64,000 nucleotides of DNA from Nonomuraea rubra (lineage in GTDB: Bacteria; Actinomycetota; Actinomycetes; Streptosporangiales; Streptosporangiaceae): the NCBI RefSeq assembly GCF_014207985.1, contig NZ_JACHMI010000001.1, forward strand, positions 6,741,001 to 6,805,000, given 5' to 3'. This document shows, piece by piece, positions 47,604 to 56,946 of this stretch. A model generated the notes under the pieces. That model made no database searches and was not told the origin of the DNA. It was given only the letters and a program-made list of their open reading frames with translations. Numbering within the stretch: the first letter of the stretch is position 1; every line of letters starts with the position of its first letter. The translations under genes were made by a program, and so were the position numbers.

Positions 47604-49481
47604 TCAGCGGCTCGACAGCCAGGCCCGCCAGCCGCCGTACTTCGTGATGTCCTCGCCCGCGGACGCCGCCTCCTGCGTGCAGCCGAACCCCACCGCCCAG
47701 CGGCCGTCGGAGAGCTCGACCCGGCCCAGCGTCATGGGCGCGGGCAGGTTCGCCAGGAAACGGCCGAGCGCGCCCTCGGACACCAGCCAGACCTCGCCCT
47801 CCACGGCCGCTCCGCCTGCTCCCACCCTCACCAGTCCCGGCTTGGCCGGCACGGTGCCGAGCGCGTGGAGGGCGTAGGCGGCGGAGGTCCGCGCGGGGCG
47901 GTCCCAGCGGGCGCCGAGGTCCCGCAGCTCGTACTCCAGCGGCTGGCCGGCCAGGTGCGCGCCGGCCACGAAGAGCTCGACGGCCCGGACGCCGCCGTCC
48001 GCGATCGCCGCCGGCCACGGCAGCGGGCCGTCCGGAAGGGGCGGGGCGCCGCCGGCGGACTCCGCGGGAGGCTCCGGCTGGACGGCGACCAGGCGGGCCA
48101 GGTCGAGCGCCACCGCGTCGTGGAACGGGCGGGCCAGGACGGTCACCCCGAACTGGGCGATCCCCCGGCCGGGGCCCTCGTCCACGGTGCCGGCCGGGAC
48201 CGCGACCGCGCACAGGTCGAACAGGTTGCAGAAGTTCGTGTACGTGCCGACGCGCGAGTTGACCGCCACCGGCTCGGCGGCGACCTCGGCCACCGTGGGA
48301 TGGCAGGGCGCCGTCGGCACGAGCAGCGCGTCGAAGCCGCCGAGCAGGCCCAGGCACTCCTGGCGCAGCAGTTCCAGGCGTGCGACGTCGCGTACCAGGC
48401 TCGACGCGGACACCTTCCCCGCGCGGCTGATGATCGCGCCGACCGTGGGATCGACGTCGCCGGGATGGGCGTCCACGAACGCGCCGACGGCGGCGTGCCG
48501 CTCCGCGACGAGCGCGCCGTCGTAGAGCAGCCGGGCGGCGGCCAGGAACGGCTCGATCCGGACCGGCTCGACCACGGCTCCCGCCTCCCGCAGCCGCTCC
48601 ACGGTGGCGTCGAAGGCGTCGGCCCAGCCGGGGTCCATGGCGGGCAGCTCGTCGGGAACGGCCACGCGGGCGGCCGCTGGCGCCGCCAGGGGCGCGTCCG
48701 CCGGCCAGGGGCGTGTCCCCGGGCCGCCGGCCATGGCGGCCATCGCGGCGCCGGCGGTGCCGAGGTCCCTGGCCATGATCGTGACCGCGTCGTACGAGCG
48801 GCACGCCGGGACGACCCCGGACACGGAGACCGTACCGAGGGTCGGCTTGATCCCCACGAGGCCCTGGAACGCGGCCGGGACCCGGCCCGAGCCGGCGGTG
48901 TCGGTGCCGATCGCGAGGTCGGCCAGGCCGAGCGCCACCGCGACCGCCGAGCCCGAGCTCGAACCGCCCGACACGAACGACGGGCGGCGCGCGTCCCGCA
49001 CCCCTCCGTACGGGCTGCGCTGCCCGACCAGGCCGGTCGCGAACTGGTCGAGGTTCGTCACGCCGACGACGGTCGCGCCGGCGCCCCGCAGCCGGGCCAC
49101 CGCCTGCGCGTCGGCAGCCGCCGGGCCGGACGCGAAGGCGGGGCAGGCCGCGGTCGTCGGGAAGCCCGCCACGTCCACGTTGTTCTTCACGGCCAGCCGG
49201 AGCCCCGCCAGCGGCCCGGCGGCCGCGGCCAGGTCGGCCAGCACGTCGGCCTCGTCGCGGTGAGCGATGAACACCTCCGGCCGCCGCCCCCGCACCACCT
49301 CACGAGCGTTCCCACGCAACGGCCCACCACCGCCACCGCTCGGCCCCTCACCAGCGCCTCCGTGCAGCGCCTCGGGGGTATCCCCGCCCAGCGCGTCACG
49401 GCCGTTCCCTGCCAGCCCCTCGCGGGCGTTCCCGCCGCGCGAGTCGGGGGCGTTCCCGCGCGGCGTCCCGGTGGTGCTCAT
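47604..49481 (-). CDS. atzF: Allophanate hydrolase (amidase-signature)
   Basis: 625 aa from ATG at 49481, overlapping the carboxylase stop by ATGA. The catalytic triad is visible as K99 (LAVKNNVDVAG), cis-Ser S174 (SGGSSSGSAV) and nucleophile S198 (GTDTAGSGR). The C-terminal allophanate-specific domain (about 470-620) is present. It hydrolyses allophanate to ammonia and CO2, completing urea or guanidine use. The usual helical N-terminus is replaced by seven Gly-rich octapeptide repeats (residues 9-64). It is last in a four-gene operon. Confidence 0.93.
   Translation of the reverse strand: MSTTGTPRGNAPDSRGGNAREGLAGNGRDALGGDTPEALHGGAGEGPSGGGGGPLRGNAREVVRGRRPEVFIAHRDEADVLADLAAAAGPLAGLRLAVKNNVDVAGFPTTAACPAFASGPAAADAQAVARLRGAGATVVGVTNLDQFATGLVGQRSPYGGVRDARRPSFVSGGSSSGSAVAVALGLADLAIGTDTAGSGRVPAAFQGLVGIKPTLGTVSVSGVVPACRSYDAVTIMARDLGTAGAAMAAMAGGPGTRPWPADAPLAAPAAARVAVPDELPAMDPGWADAFDATVERLREAGAVVEPVRIEPFLAAARLLYDGALVAERHAAVGAFVDAHPGDVDPTVGAIISRAGKVSASSLVRDVARLELLRQECLGLLGGFDALLVPTAPCHPTVAEVAAEPVAVNSRVGTYTNFCNLFDLCAVAVPAGTVDEGPGRGIAQFGVTVLARPFHDAVALDLARLVAVQPEPPAESAGGAPPLPDGPLPWPAAIADGGVRAVELFVAGAHLAGQPLEYELRDLGARWDRPARTSAAYALHALGTVPAKPGLVRVGAGGAAVEGEVWLVSEGALGRFLANLPAPMTLGRVELSDGRWAVGFGCTQEAASAGEDITKYGGWRAWLSSR
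49290..49457. repeat. Seven degenerate 24-bp repeats in the allophanate hydrolase N-terminus
   Basis: On the minus strand, residues 9-64 fall into octads beginning with Gly: GNAPDSRG, GNAREGLA, GNGRDALG, GDTPEALH, GGAGEGPS, GGGGGPLR, GNAREVVR. The frame and periodicity are kept throughout. It is likely a disordered leader grown by slippage. Confidence 0.75.
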
Positions 49482-52400
49482 GCGTGCGGTCCCAGCACGA
49501 CGAGGCAGTCACCGGGGGCGACCTGGGTGCCCGCGGCGGCGCGTACCTCGGCCACGACACCGGCCGCCGGCGCCGTCAGGTACGTCTCCATCTTCATGGC
49601 CTCGAGCGCCACCAGCGTCTGCCCCTCCTCGACCACGTCGCCCACGGCGACCTCCACCTTCCACACGTTCGCCACGAACGGCGCGTCCAGCCGCGCACCG
49701 CCCTCCGGCACGACCACCTCGGCGGGCGCGACCGGCCCGGCGGCCGCCGCCTGCTCGGCGCGGGTGAACTCCCCCGCCTCCTCCCAGGCCCGCCGCTCGG
49801 CCGCGAACGCCGCCGCCTGCCTGGCCCGGAACGCGGCGATCGACCCGGCGTTCTCCGCCAGGAAGCGCTCGTGGGCGGCCAGCGAGAACGACCCGTCGGC
49901 GACGTCGAGGCCCGTCCGCCCGGCGGCCAGGTCGGCCCGCAGGTCGAGCAGTTCCTCCGCCGAGACCGGATACCAGCGGATCCGGTCGAAGAACCGCAGC
50001 AGCCACGGGTCCTCCCCGGGCTCCGGATGGGTGCGCCACACCTGGGTCGTACGGCCCACGAACTGGTAGCCGCCGGGCCCCTCCATGCCGTAGATGCACA
50101 GGTACGCGCCGCCGATTCCGACGGAGTTCTCCGCCGTCCAGGTACGGGCGGGGTTGTACTTCGTGGTGACCAGCCGGTGCCGCGGGTCGAGCGGCGTCGC
50201 CACCGGAGCGCCCAGGTACACGTCACCCAGTCCGAGCACGAGGTACTCGGCGTCGAACACCGTCCGGTAGACGTCGTCCACGCTGCCGAGCCCGTTGACG
50301 CGGCGGATGAACTCGATGTTCCACGGGCACCAGGGCGCGTCGTCGCGCACCCCGGCCATGTACCGCTCGATGGCCTCCCTGGTCGCCGGGTCGTCCCAGC
50401 TCAGGGGCAGTCTCACCGTACGGCTCGGAACGACCAGGTCGGCGGTGCGCGGCAGCGTGGCCTCCAGCTCCACGAGCAGGCCGAGCAGGCGCCGCACCGG
50501 CAGCACCTGCGGGTCGACGTGCACCTGGAGGGAGCGGATGCCGGGCGTCAGGTCGAGCACGCCGGCCGGGGCGAGCTCGGCCAGCGCCGTGTGCAGCGCG
50601 TGGACGCGGGCGCGGAGGGCGAGGTCGAGCACGAGGTCGCCGTACTCCACGAGGACGCTGTCGTCGCCCTGCCTGCGGTAGGTCACCGCCGGCCCGTCGT
50701 TCCCGTCGAGCCTGCGCAGCACGCCGTCGTCGAGGTCGCCGCCCGGCACGAGTACGGGCAGGTCGAGGGAGCGCGGCGGCACGGATTCGGCCGCCCGTAC
50801 CGGGACGAACGTGACCGTGTCGCCCGGCCTGAGCTGGCCCAGCTTCCACCGCTCGCCCGACACCACCGTGACCGGGCAGACGAAGCCGCCGAGGCTGGGG
50901 CCGTCGGGGCCGAGCAGGATCGGGGTGTCGCCGGTGAAGTCCAGGGCGCCGACCGAGTACGGCGTGTCGTGGATGTTGGAGGGGTGCAGGCCGGCCTCGC
51001 CGCCGTCGCGCCGCGCCCAGGCCGGTTTGGGGCCGATCAGGCGGACGCCGGTGCGTGCCGAGTTGAAGTGCACGGTGTAGCGGGTGGTGTAGAGCTGGGT
51101 GAGGTCGTCCCGGGTGAAGAACTCGGGCGCGGCGTGCGGGCCCTCCGTGACACCGACCTCCCAGTGATGGCCGAAACGGGGGCGGCGCTCGGTGGGGACA
51201 GGCCCTGATGGCGTCCCGGCCGAGGGGCCGGCGCGGAGGACGTCGCCGGGGCGCAGGGCGCGGCCGCCGTGGCCGCCGAAGCGGCCCAGGGTGAAGGTGG
51301 CCGCGCTGCCCAGGTACGGCGGCACGTCCAGCCCGCCGGCGAAGGCGATGTAGCTGCGCAGCCCGGCGGTGGCGTCGCCCACGTGCAGGGTGGCCCCGGC
51401 CGGCACCTGTACCGGCTCCCACATCGGGACGGGCGCGCCGTTGACGGTGACCGTCGCGGGCGCCCCGGTGACGCACACCAGCGTGTCGTGGCTGACCTCC
51501 AGGGCGGGGCCGCTCGCGGTGCACTCCAGGCCGGCCGCGTTCTCGTCGTTGCCGAGCGCGAGGTTGGCCAGCCGCAGCGAGCGGTCGTCCATGGCCCCGC
51601 TCGGCGGCACCCCGACCTGCCAGTAGCCGACGCGTCCTTCGGCGTCCTGGACGGTGGTCATCAGGCCGGCGCGCACGACGGTGATCCGCGGCTCGGGATC
51701 GCCGGCTCCGGCGAGGGTGGCGGTGGTGTGCGTGGCGGCCCTGAACTCCGGGATCTCGACCGCGGCCCGCAGCAGGCCGAGGTTGACCTCGATCCCATCG
51801 GCCCGGGTGGTGGCCAGGGCCCGCCCGAGGCGGTCCAGGGCCTCCTCGCGGCTGCCGCCGGTGGCGATCACCTTGGCGAGCATCGGGTCGTAGGCGGTGG
51901 ACACCTCGGTGCCGGTCACGGCCCAGCCGTCCACCCGGATGCCGTCCCCTGACGGCAGCTCCACCCGGGTCAGCACGCCGGCGCTCGGGCGGAAGCCGGC
52001 GGCCGGGTCCTCGGCGTACACGCGCGCCTCGACGGCGTGCCCGGACACCGGTACGGCGCCGGTCGCGAGGTGCGGCGCGAGGAAGGAGTCGTCGCCGCCT
52101 GCCAGGCGCAGCATCCACGCGACGAGGTCGACGCCGGTCACCTGCTCGGTGACGGGGTGCTCGACCTGGAGGCGGGCGTTGACCTCCAGGAAGGACAGCT
52201 CCTCGCGTTCGGCGTCGTAGACGAACTCGACCGTGCCGGCGGAGCGGTAGCGGATGGACGCGGCCAGGTCGCGCGAGGTGCGGTGCAGCCGCTCGCGCAC
52301 GTGGCCTGGCAGGGCGGGCGCGGGCGCCTCCTCCACGACCTTCTGGTTGCGCCGCTGCAACGAGCAGTCGCGGTCGCCGAGGGTGACGACGCCGCCCGCG

Positions 52401-53065
52401 CCGTCGCCGAAGAGCTGCACCTCGACGTGGCGGGCGCGCTCGACGTACCGCTCGGCGAAGACGCCGGCGGAGCCGAAGCTGCGCAGCGCGAGGCCGGTCA
52501 CCCGGTCGTAGGCGGCCCGCAGCTCCTCCGGGGTGCGGCACACCGTCATGCCGATGCCGCCGCCCCCGCCGGTGGCCTTGAGCATGACGGGGTAGCCGAT
52601 GGCCGCCACCTCGGCCACCGCGTGATCGGCGTCCGCCAGCAGGCCGGTGCCGGGGAAGACGGGCACCCCCGCCGCGACCGCCACCTCGCGGGCGGTGTGC
52701 TTGTCGCCGAAGGTGCGCAGGTGGGCGGGCGTGGGGCCGACGAACGCCAGGCCGGCGCCCTCGACGAGCTCGGCGAACGCGGCGTCCTCGGCCAGGAAGC
52801 CGTAGCCCGGGTGGATCGCGTCCGCGCCGCTCTCCTTGGCGGCGCGGAGCACCGCCTCCGCGTCGAGATAGGACTGCGCGGGCGGGGCCGGGCCCAGCAG
52901 GACGGCCTCGTCGGCGAGCCGGACGTGCGCGGCGGCGCGGTCGATCTCGGAGAACACCGCGACCGTGCGCAGACCGAGCCGCCTGGCGGTGCGGATGATC
53001 CGGCAGGCGATCTCGCCGCGGTTGGCGATCAGCAGCGTGCCGGGAAGTCTCCTCGGTTCAGGCAC
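49478..53065 (-). CDS. Biotin-dependent urea/guanidine carboxylase
   Basis: 1195 aa from GTG at 53065, overlapping the upstream gene by 8 nt. Order: biotin carboxylase (about 8-450; GGGGGIGMT ATP loop, LQVEHPVTEQVTG), then carboxyltransferase of the KipA/KipI type (about 465-1100; VPPSGAMDDRSLRLAN, LGPDGPSLGGFVCP), then the biotinyl domain with LEAMKMET (Lys biotinylated). This is the family's full length. It carboxylates urea or guanidine at ATP cost. The two DUF1989 genes upstream are the signature of the guanidine pathway, so guanidine is the better substrate guess. Confidence 0.93.
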   Translation of the reverse strand: MPEPRRLPGTLLIANRGEIACRIIRTARRLGLRTVAVFSEIDRAAAHVRLADEAVLLGPAPPAQSYLDAEAVLRAAKESGADAIHPGYGFLAEDAAFAELVEGAGLAFVGPTPAHLRTFGDKHTAREVAVAAGVPVFPGTGLLADADHAVAEVAAIGYPVMLKATGGGGGIGMTVCRTPEELRAAYDRVTGLALRSFGSAGVFAERYVERARHVEVQLFGDGAGGVVTLGDRDCSLQRRNQKVVEEAPAPALPGHVRERLHRTSRDLAASIRYRSAGTVEFVYDAEREELSFLEVNARLQVEHPVTEQVTGVDLVAWMLRLAGGDDSFLAPHLATGAVPVSGHAVEARVYAEDPAAGFRPSAGVLTRVELPSGDGIRVDGWAVTGTEVSTAYDPMLAKVIATGGSREEALDRLGRALATTRADGIEVNLGLLRAAVEIPEFRAATHTTATLAGAGDPEPRITVVRAGLMTTVQDAEGRVGYWQVGVPPSGAMDDRSLRLANLALGNDENAAGLECTASGPALEVSHDTLVCVTGAPATVTVNGAPVPMWEPVQVPAGATLHVGDATAGLRSYIAFAGGLDVPPYLGSAATFTLGRFGGHGGRALRPGDVLRAGPSAGTPSGPVPTERRPRFGHHWEVGVTEGPHAAPEFFTRDDLTQLYTTRYTVHFNSARTGVRLIGPKPAWARRDGGEAGLHPSNIHDTPYSVGALDFTGDTPILLGPDGPSLGGFVCPVTVVSGERWKLGQLRPGDTVTFVPVRAAESVPPRSLDLPVLVPGGDLDDGVLRRLDGNDGPAVTYRRQGDDSVLVEYGDLVLDLALRARVHALHTALAELAPAGVLDLTPGIRSLQVHVDPQVLPVRRLLGLLVELEATLPRTADLVVPSRTVRLPLSWDDPATREAIERYMAGVRDDAPWCPWNIEFIRRVNGLGSVDDVYRTVFDAEYLVLGLGDVYLGAPVATPLDPRHRLVTTKYNPARTWTAENSVGIGGAYLCIYGMEGPGGYQFVGRTTQVWRTHPEPGEDPWLLRFFDRIRWYPVSAEELLDLRADLAAGRTGLDVADGSFSLAAHERFLAENAGSIAAFRARQAAAFAAERRAWEEAGEFTRAEQAAAAGPVAPAEVVVPEGGARLDAPFVANVWKVEVAVGDVVEEGQTLVALEAMKMETYLTAPAAGVVAEVRAAAGTQVAPGDCLVVLGPHA

Positions 53066-53684
53066 CGGCGTACACCACCATCCGGGCGCGGCTGGGGTCG
53101 AAGCCGTTGCAGGGGTTGTTGATCTGGGGGCAGTTGGAGACGACGACGAGGGTGTCCTTCTCGGCGCGGAGCGCGAGTGACAGCCCGGGGGCCGAGATGC
53201 CGTCCACGATGCCGAGCGCGCCGTCGGGGTCGACGGGCACGTTCATGAACCAGTTGACGTTGGAGACCTGGTCGCGCTTGCCCATGCCGTACCTGGAGAG
53301 CTCGGCGAGGAAGTTGTCGGCGCAGGCGTGCTGCGCGTAGGTGTGGTGGCCGTAGCGCAGGGTGTTGGACTCGCGGGAGCAGGCGCCGCCCAGGGTGTCG
53401 TGCCGGCCGACGTCGTCGGCGACCACGGTCAGCAGCGGCTCGGACTCGTTGTCGCGCAGCACGCTGCCGGTGGTGAGGAAGATCGTCTCCTGTTCCTGCA
53501 GCGTCGCCTGGGCGCTGTAGGCGCGCCAGGTCCGCTGGGCGTCGTAGGCGAGGAAGTCGACGGCCTGGTTGCCGTCGAGGTCCACGATGGCCAGCACCTG
53601 CCCGCGCCGGAGCACCCGGGACCAGGGGGCGCGGGGCGGGACGGTCTCCCGGTGCAGCTCGGCCCCGAACGCGTCGGTGTTCAC
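53058..53684 (-). CDS. Urea carboxylase-associated DUF1989 protein 2 (carboxyguanidine deiminase subunit candidate)
   Basis: 208 aa from GTG at 53684, overlapping the upstream gene by GTGA and the carboxylase by 8 nt. DUF1989 motifs are DLDGNQAVDFLAYDA, VGRHDTLGGACSRESN and SNCPQINNPCNGFDPSRAR, with the Cys residues probably binding metal. Work on guanidine degradation identified such paired proteins as a deiminase that converts carboxyguanidine to allophanate. The position between its partner and the carboxylase fits that role. Confidence 0.88.
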   Translation of the reverse strand: MNTDAFGAELHRETVPPRAPWSRVLRRGQVLAIVDLDGNQAVDFLAYDAQRTWRAYSAQATLQEQETIFLTTGSVLRDNESEPLLTVVADDVGRHDTLGGACSRESNTLRYGHHTYAQHACADNFLAELSRYGMGKRDQVSNVNWFMNVPVDPDGALGIVDGISAPGLSLALRAEKDTLVVVSNCPQINNPCNGFDPSRARMVVYAGA

Positions 53685-54523
53685 AGTGCCCTGCCCTTCC
53701 GGTGGTCGGCGGTGTTCTCGAAGGCGCGCCGGCCCTCGGGCGTGGCGCTCCACTGGGGGTCGCCCGGCGCCGTCACGCGGTCCCGCCAGGCGAGGATCTC
53801 CAGCGGGGTGACGGCGTAGTCGGCGCGCGGGTCGAGCGGGTGGGCGGCGTTCGCGAGGAGGACGACGACCGGGAGCTCGGTGCGCAGGGTGACGCTGGTG
53901 CCGGCGCCGGCCGAGCCCTGCCACTCCGGCCGTCCGTCGGCGTCGATGCGCACGCCCTGGAAGAAGGAGATCGACGGGGGCAGGTCCCGCCGTTCCAGGC
54001 CGTTCTTCGCGCCGGCGAGGGCGAGCAGCTCCCGTCCGGCGGGGCTGGGGCCCTGGGGTGAGCCGTCGCCGTAGCGGCGCTCGTTCCTGGCGCGGGTGGA
54101 GGTGCCGTACAGGGTGTCGTGCCTGCCCGAGCCGTCCGTGAGCACGGTCGCCAGGACGCGGGCCTGGTCGCTGAGCAGCAGGTACGACGCCCCGGCGTAC
54201 ACCTGCCACTGCACCTTGACCGTGTCGGCGACGTTCAGCCGCTCCCACGGCATGCCGGCGTGGAACAGCAGCAGCGACGCGCAGGCGTCGCCGTCGGGGT
54301 CGGTGAGCCGGATCGCGGTGCCGGCCGCGAGCACGCGGTGGGCGTAGCCGCCGGCGGGGACGCGGTCCGCCCAGACGAGGTCGCCCGCGGCGATCCCTTC
54401 CGGCGGATCCGCCCACCGCGAGGCCGGCACGGCCGGCGCGGTGTGGACGGCGGTGCCCTCCTGGGCCCGGGCGTGGGCGCGCGCACCTGCGGTGGTGGCG
54501 GTGCCGTTCTGGAGTGTGGTCAC
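53681..54523 (-). CDS. Urea carboxylase-associated DUF1989 protein 1 (carboxyguanidine deiminase subunit candidate)
   Basis: 280 aa from GTG at 54523, with AGGAG 5 nt upstream. DUF1989 signatures are LTDPDGDACASLLLFHAG, GRHDTLYGTSTRARNERRYG and NAAHPLDPRADYAVTPLEIL. The first 40 residues are an Ala/Thr-rich extension. It is first in the four-gene operon and likely forms a heterodimer with the next product. A TGTC-GCTT-GACA palindrome lies 18 bp upstream and is repeated before the divergent permease, so both transcripts are co-regulated. Confidence 0.88.
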   Translation of the reverse strand: MTTLQNGTATTAGARAHARAQEGTAVHTAPAVPASRWADPPEGIAAGDLVWADRVPAGGYAHRVLAAGTAIRLTDPDGDACASLLLFHAGMPWERLNVADTVKVQWQVYAGASYLLLSDQARVLATVLTDGSGRHDTLYGTSTRARNERRYGDGSPQGPSPAGRELLALAGAKNGLERRDLPPSISFFQGVRIDADGRPEWQGSAGAGTSVTLRTELPVVVLLANAAHPLDPRADYAVTPLEILAWRDRVTAPGDPQWSATPEGRRAFENTADHRKGRAL

Positions 54524-54540
54524 GACGCTCCTCGAAATAT

Positions 54541-54744
54541 CTGTCGCTTGACAGAAATGCTGGGCGGCCTCGCGAACACCGATGGGTCAGGCGGGTAAAT
54601 CCCGCGTTAAGCAGCGCTCACGGGGGCAACGCGCCCGATGTGAACGGGCTGCACGGTGAGTTTTGCGTTACGGCAGATGAACGCCGGCGTCATGAGGCGG
54701 AAACGACGGGCCCGTACATATCGGTCAACCGACAGAAATTCGAG
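54541..54744. promoter_or_regulatory. Divergent promoter region with mirrored operators
   Basis: Read on the minus strand, 54554-54541 is CTGTCAAGCGACAG, 18 bp from the DUF1989 start. On the plus strand, 54722-54735 is CGGTCAACCGACAG, 23 bp from the permease start. The 14-mers share 12 bases and both are followed by a T-rich stretch ending TTCGAG. Their mirrored placement implies one regulator for both operons; the TetR gene at 56238 is the nearest candidate. The 235-bp region shows no guanidine riboswitch I can recognise. Confidence 0.75.
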
Positions 54745-54758
54745 CGCCCGGAGACCCG

Positions 54759-56297
54759 ATGGACGTCACCGCCACTCCCCCGCCACCCACCGACGAAGCC
54801 TCGCTGCGGACCTTCGGCTACCGCCAGGAGCTGCACCGCAGCATGGGCAGGTACGCCTCCTTCGCCGCGGGCTTCTCCTTCATCTCCGTGCTGACCACGG
54901 TCTTCCAGTTCTTCGCCATCGGGTACTCCTTCGGCGGCGCCGCCTTCTTCTGGACCTGGCCGGTCGTGCTGGCCGGGCAGCTCCTGGTCGCGCTCTGCTT
55001 CGCCGAGCTGGCCGCCCGCTACCCCATCTCCGGCTCCATCTACCAGTGGTCCACCCGGCTGAGCACGCCCGCGTTCGGCTGGTTCGCGGGATGGATCATG
55101 ATTCTCGGGCAGATCGTCGTCATCGCCGCCGCGGCGCTCGCGCTGCAGGTGGTGCTGCCCTCGATCTGGCCGGGCTTCCAGCTCGTCGGCGGCGACCCCG
55201 CGCCCACCACCGCCACGGGAGCGGCCAACGCCGCGATCCTCGGCCTGATCCTGCTCGCGCTCACCACGGCCGTGAACGTCATCGACAACCGCGTCCTGGC
55301 CAGGGTCAACAGCATCGGCGTGACCACGGAGATCATCGGCGCGGTGCTCATCATCGTGCTGCTGTTCACCCACGCCGAGAACGGCCCCGGCGTCACGTTC
55401 AGCACCGGCGGGCAGGGCGGGGCCATCGGCGCGCTGCTGGTCGGCTCGTTCACCGCCGCGTACGTGCTCATCGGATTCGACAGCGCGGGCGAGCTGAGCG
55501 AGGAGACGCGCAACCCCCGGCGGGTCGCCCCGCGCACCATCCTGACCGCGCTCACGGCGGCGGGGCTGCTCGGCGGGCTGATCATCTTCGCCGGCCTGCT
55601 CGCCGCCCCCAGCCTGACCGACGGGCGGCTGGCCACCGAGGGCCTGTCGTACGTGCTCACCAGCAGCCTGGGCGACTGGGTGGGCAAGCTGCTGCTGGCC
55701 GACGTGGTGGTGGCGATCGCCGTGGCCACCATGGCGATCCAGACCGCGGCCACCAGGATGTTGTTCTCCATGGCGCGCGACGGGGTGGTGCCCTTCTCCG
55801 GCGCGCTGTCCAGGGTCTCGCCCCGCACCGGCATGCCGGCCGGTCCCGCGCTGGTCACCGGGGCGTTCGCGGCCGCGATCCTGCTGCTCAACTTCGCCTC
55901 CCCGGAGGCGTTCCTGGCCATCGGCACCACCTGCATCGTGCTGCTCTACCTGGCGTACGCGATGGTGACGGGCCCGCTGCTGGTGCAGCGGCTGCGCGGC
56001 GCCTGGCGGGGCGGGGCGCCGGCCGGGACCGCGGAGGACGGGACGCCGCTGTTCAGCATGGGCCGCTGGGGACTGCCGGTCAACGCGCTGGCCTTCTGCT
56101 ACGGGCTGGCCATGACGGTGAACCTGGCCTGGCCGCGGGCCGAGGTGTACGCCCCGATCACCGGCCACTGGTTCTTCCAGTGGTTCACCCTGCTCTTCCT
56201 CGCGGCGGTCATCGCCCTGGGCCTGCTCTACCGGCGGCTACGCCTGGCCGGGGTGGCCGGCGGGCGGCTGCCGGTCGCGAACACCGGCCAGGCGTAG
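54759..56297 (+). CDS. APC-superfamily amino acid/guanidine permease
   Basis: 512 aa from ATG at 54759, with GGAG upstream. About twelve membrane segments are apparent. The entry motif FAAGFSFISVLTTVFQFFAI and ELAARYPISGSIYQWS match the amino acid/choline (AAT/ACT) branch, as does AYVLIGFDSAGELSEET. Divergence from the guanidine/urea operon with shared operators makes it a likely importer of guanidine, a guanidino compound or a urea-yielding amine. Its last 60 bp overlap the convergent TetR gene. Confidence 0.9.
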   Translation: MDVTATPPPPTDEASLRTFGYRQELHRSMGRYASFAAGFSFISVLTTVFQFFAIGYSFGGAAFFWTWPVVLAGQLLVALCFAELAARYPISGSIYQWSTRLSTPAFGWFAGWIMILGQIVVIAAAALALQVVLPSIWPGFQLVGGDPAPTTATGAANAAILGLILLALTTAVNVIDNRVLARVNSIGVTTEIIGAVLIIVLLFTHAENGPGVTFSTGGQGGAIGALLVGSFTAAYVLIGFDSAGELSEETRNPRRVAPRTILTALTAAGLLGGLIIFAGLLAAPSLTDGRLATEGLSYVLTSSLGDWVGKLLLADVVVAIAVATMAIQTAATRMLFSMARDGVVPFSGALSRVSPRTGMPAGPALVTGAFAAAILLLNFASPEAFLAIGTTCIVLLYLAYAMVTGPLLVQRLRGAWRGGAPAGTAEDGTPLFSMGRWGLPVNALAFCYGLAMTVNLAWPRAEVYAPITGHWFFQWFTLLFLAAVIALGLLYRRLRLAGVAGGRLPVANTGQA

Positions 56298-56909
56298 TGC
56301 CGCGTCGGCGGTGGCGGCCGCCAGCGTCTCGACGGCGTTGGCGGCAAGCTCGCCCGGGGTGTCCCTGCGGATCAGGATGACGCCCTCGATCAGCGCGAAC
56401 AGCAGGTCGGTGCGGAGCGCCAGGTCATCGGGAGCCAGCGCCGCCCCTGCGGAGGTGGCCGCCAGCAGGCCACCGTACGCGTCCTTGAGCTCCTCGCGCA
56501 TCCGCCGGAACGCGGCGAACCGCTCCGTGCGCACCTCGGGCAGCAGGTAGAGCGCGCCCAGGTTGTACGGCCCCGAGCACAGCAGCGCGGCGTCCCGATG
56601 GCACAACTGCCACAGCCGCTCCTCCGCCGTGGCTCCGGACAGGGCGCGCGCGGCCTCCAGGGACGGCCGTACCGTGCTCTCCAGCAGCTCGGCGAGGAGG
56701 TCCTCCTTGCCGTCGACGTAGTGGTAGAGCGACGCCTGCCTGATCCCGGCCCGCTCGGCCAGCGCCCGCGTCGTGGTGGCGGTGTAGCCGTGGGTGGTGA
56801 ACAGCTCCGCCGCCGCCGTCAGAATCTCCTCGCGCGGGCTCAGCCCGCTGCGCGGGCGCGCCACGGCGCGCGGCCTGCCTACCTTGCGTGCGGTGGGAGG
56901 GGCGTTCAC
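56238..56909 (-). CDS. TetR-family regulator (candidate for the guanidine/urea locus)
   Basis: About 223 aa using GTG at 56909. GTG at 56942 or 56927 is possible, since no start has a well-spaced ribosome site. The DNA-binding domain is ILTAAAELFTTHGYTATTTR, ALAERAGIRQASLYHYVDGK, preceded by a basic KVGRPRAVARPRSG arm. It overlaps the 3' end of the permease gene by 60 bp and follows the nitronate monooxygenase gene by 37 nt. The TGTC-N4-GACA symmetry of the operators between the divergent operons suits this family. Confidence 0.88.
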   Translation of the reverse strand: MNAPPTARKVGRPRAVARPRSGLSPREEILTAAAELFTTHGYTATTTRALAERAGIRQASLYHYVDGKEDLLAELLESTVRPSLEAARALSGATAEERLWQLCHRDAALLCSGPYNLGALYLLPEVRTERFAAFRRMREELKDAYGGLLAATSAGAALAPDDLALRTDLLFALIEGVILIRRDTPGELAANAVETLAAATADAALRLAGVRDRQPPAGHPGQA

Positions 56910-56946
56910 CGCACGATCGTCGCACACCTCCGGCCGCGCCACGGCG

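Noticed and set aside
54524..54758. Guanidine riboswitch in the divergent leader
   Set aside because: GCGGG-ATTTA-CCCGC and other small hairpins exist, but neither the ACGR-loop pair of the mini-ykkC class nor the conserved ykkC core could be seen by eye. A covariance search would settle it.
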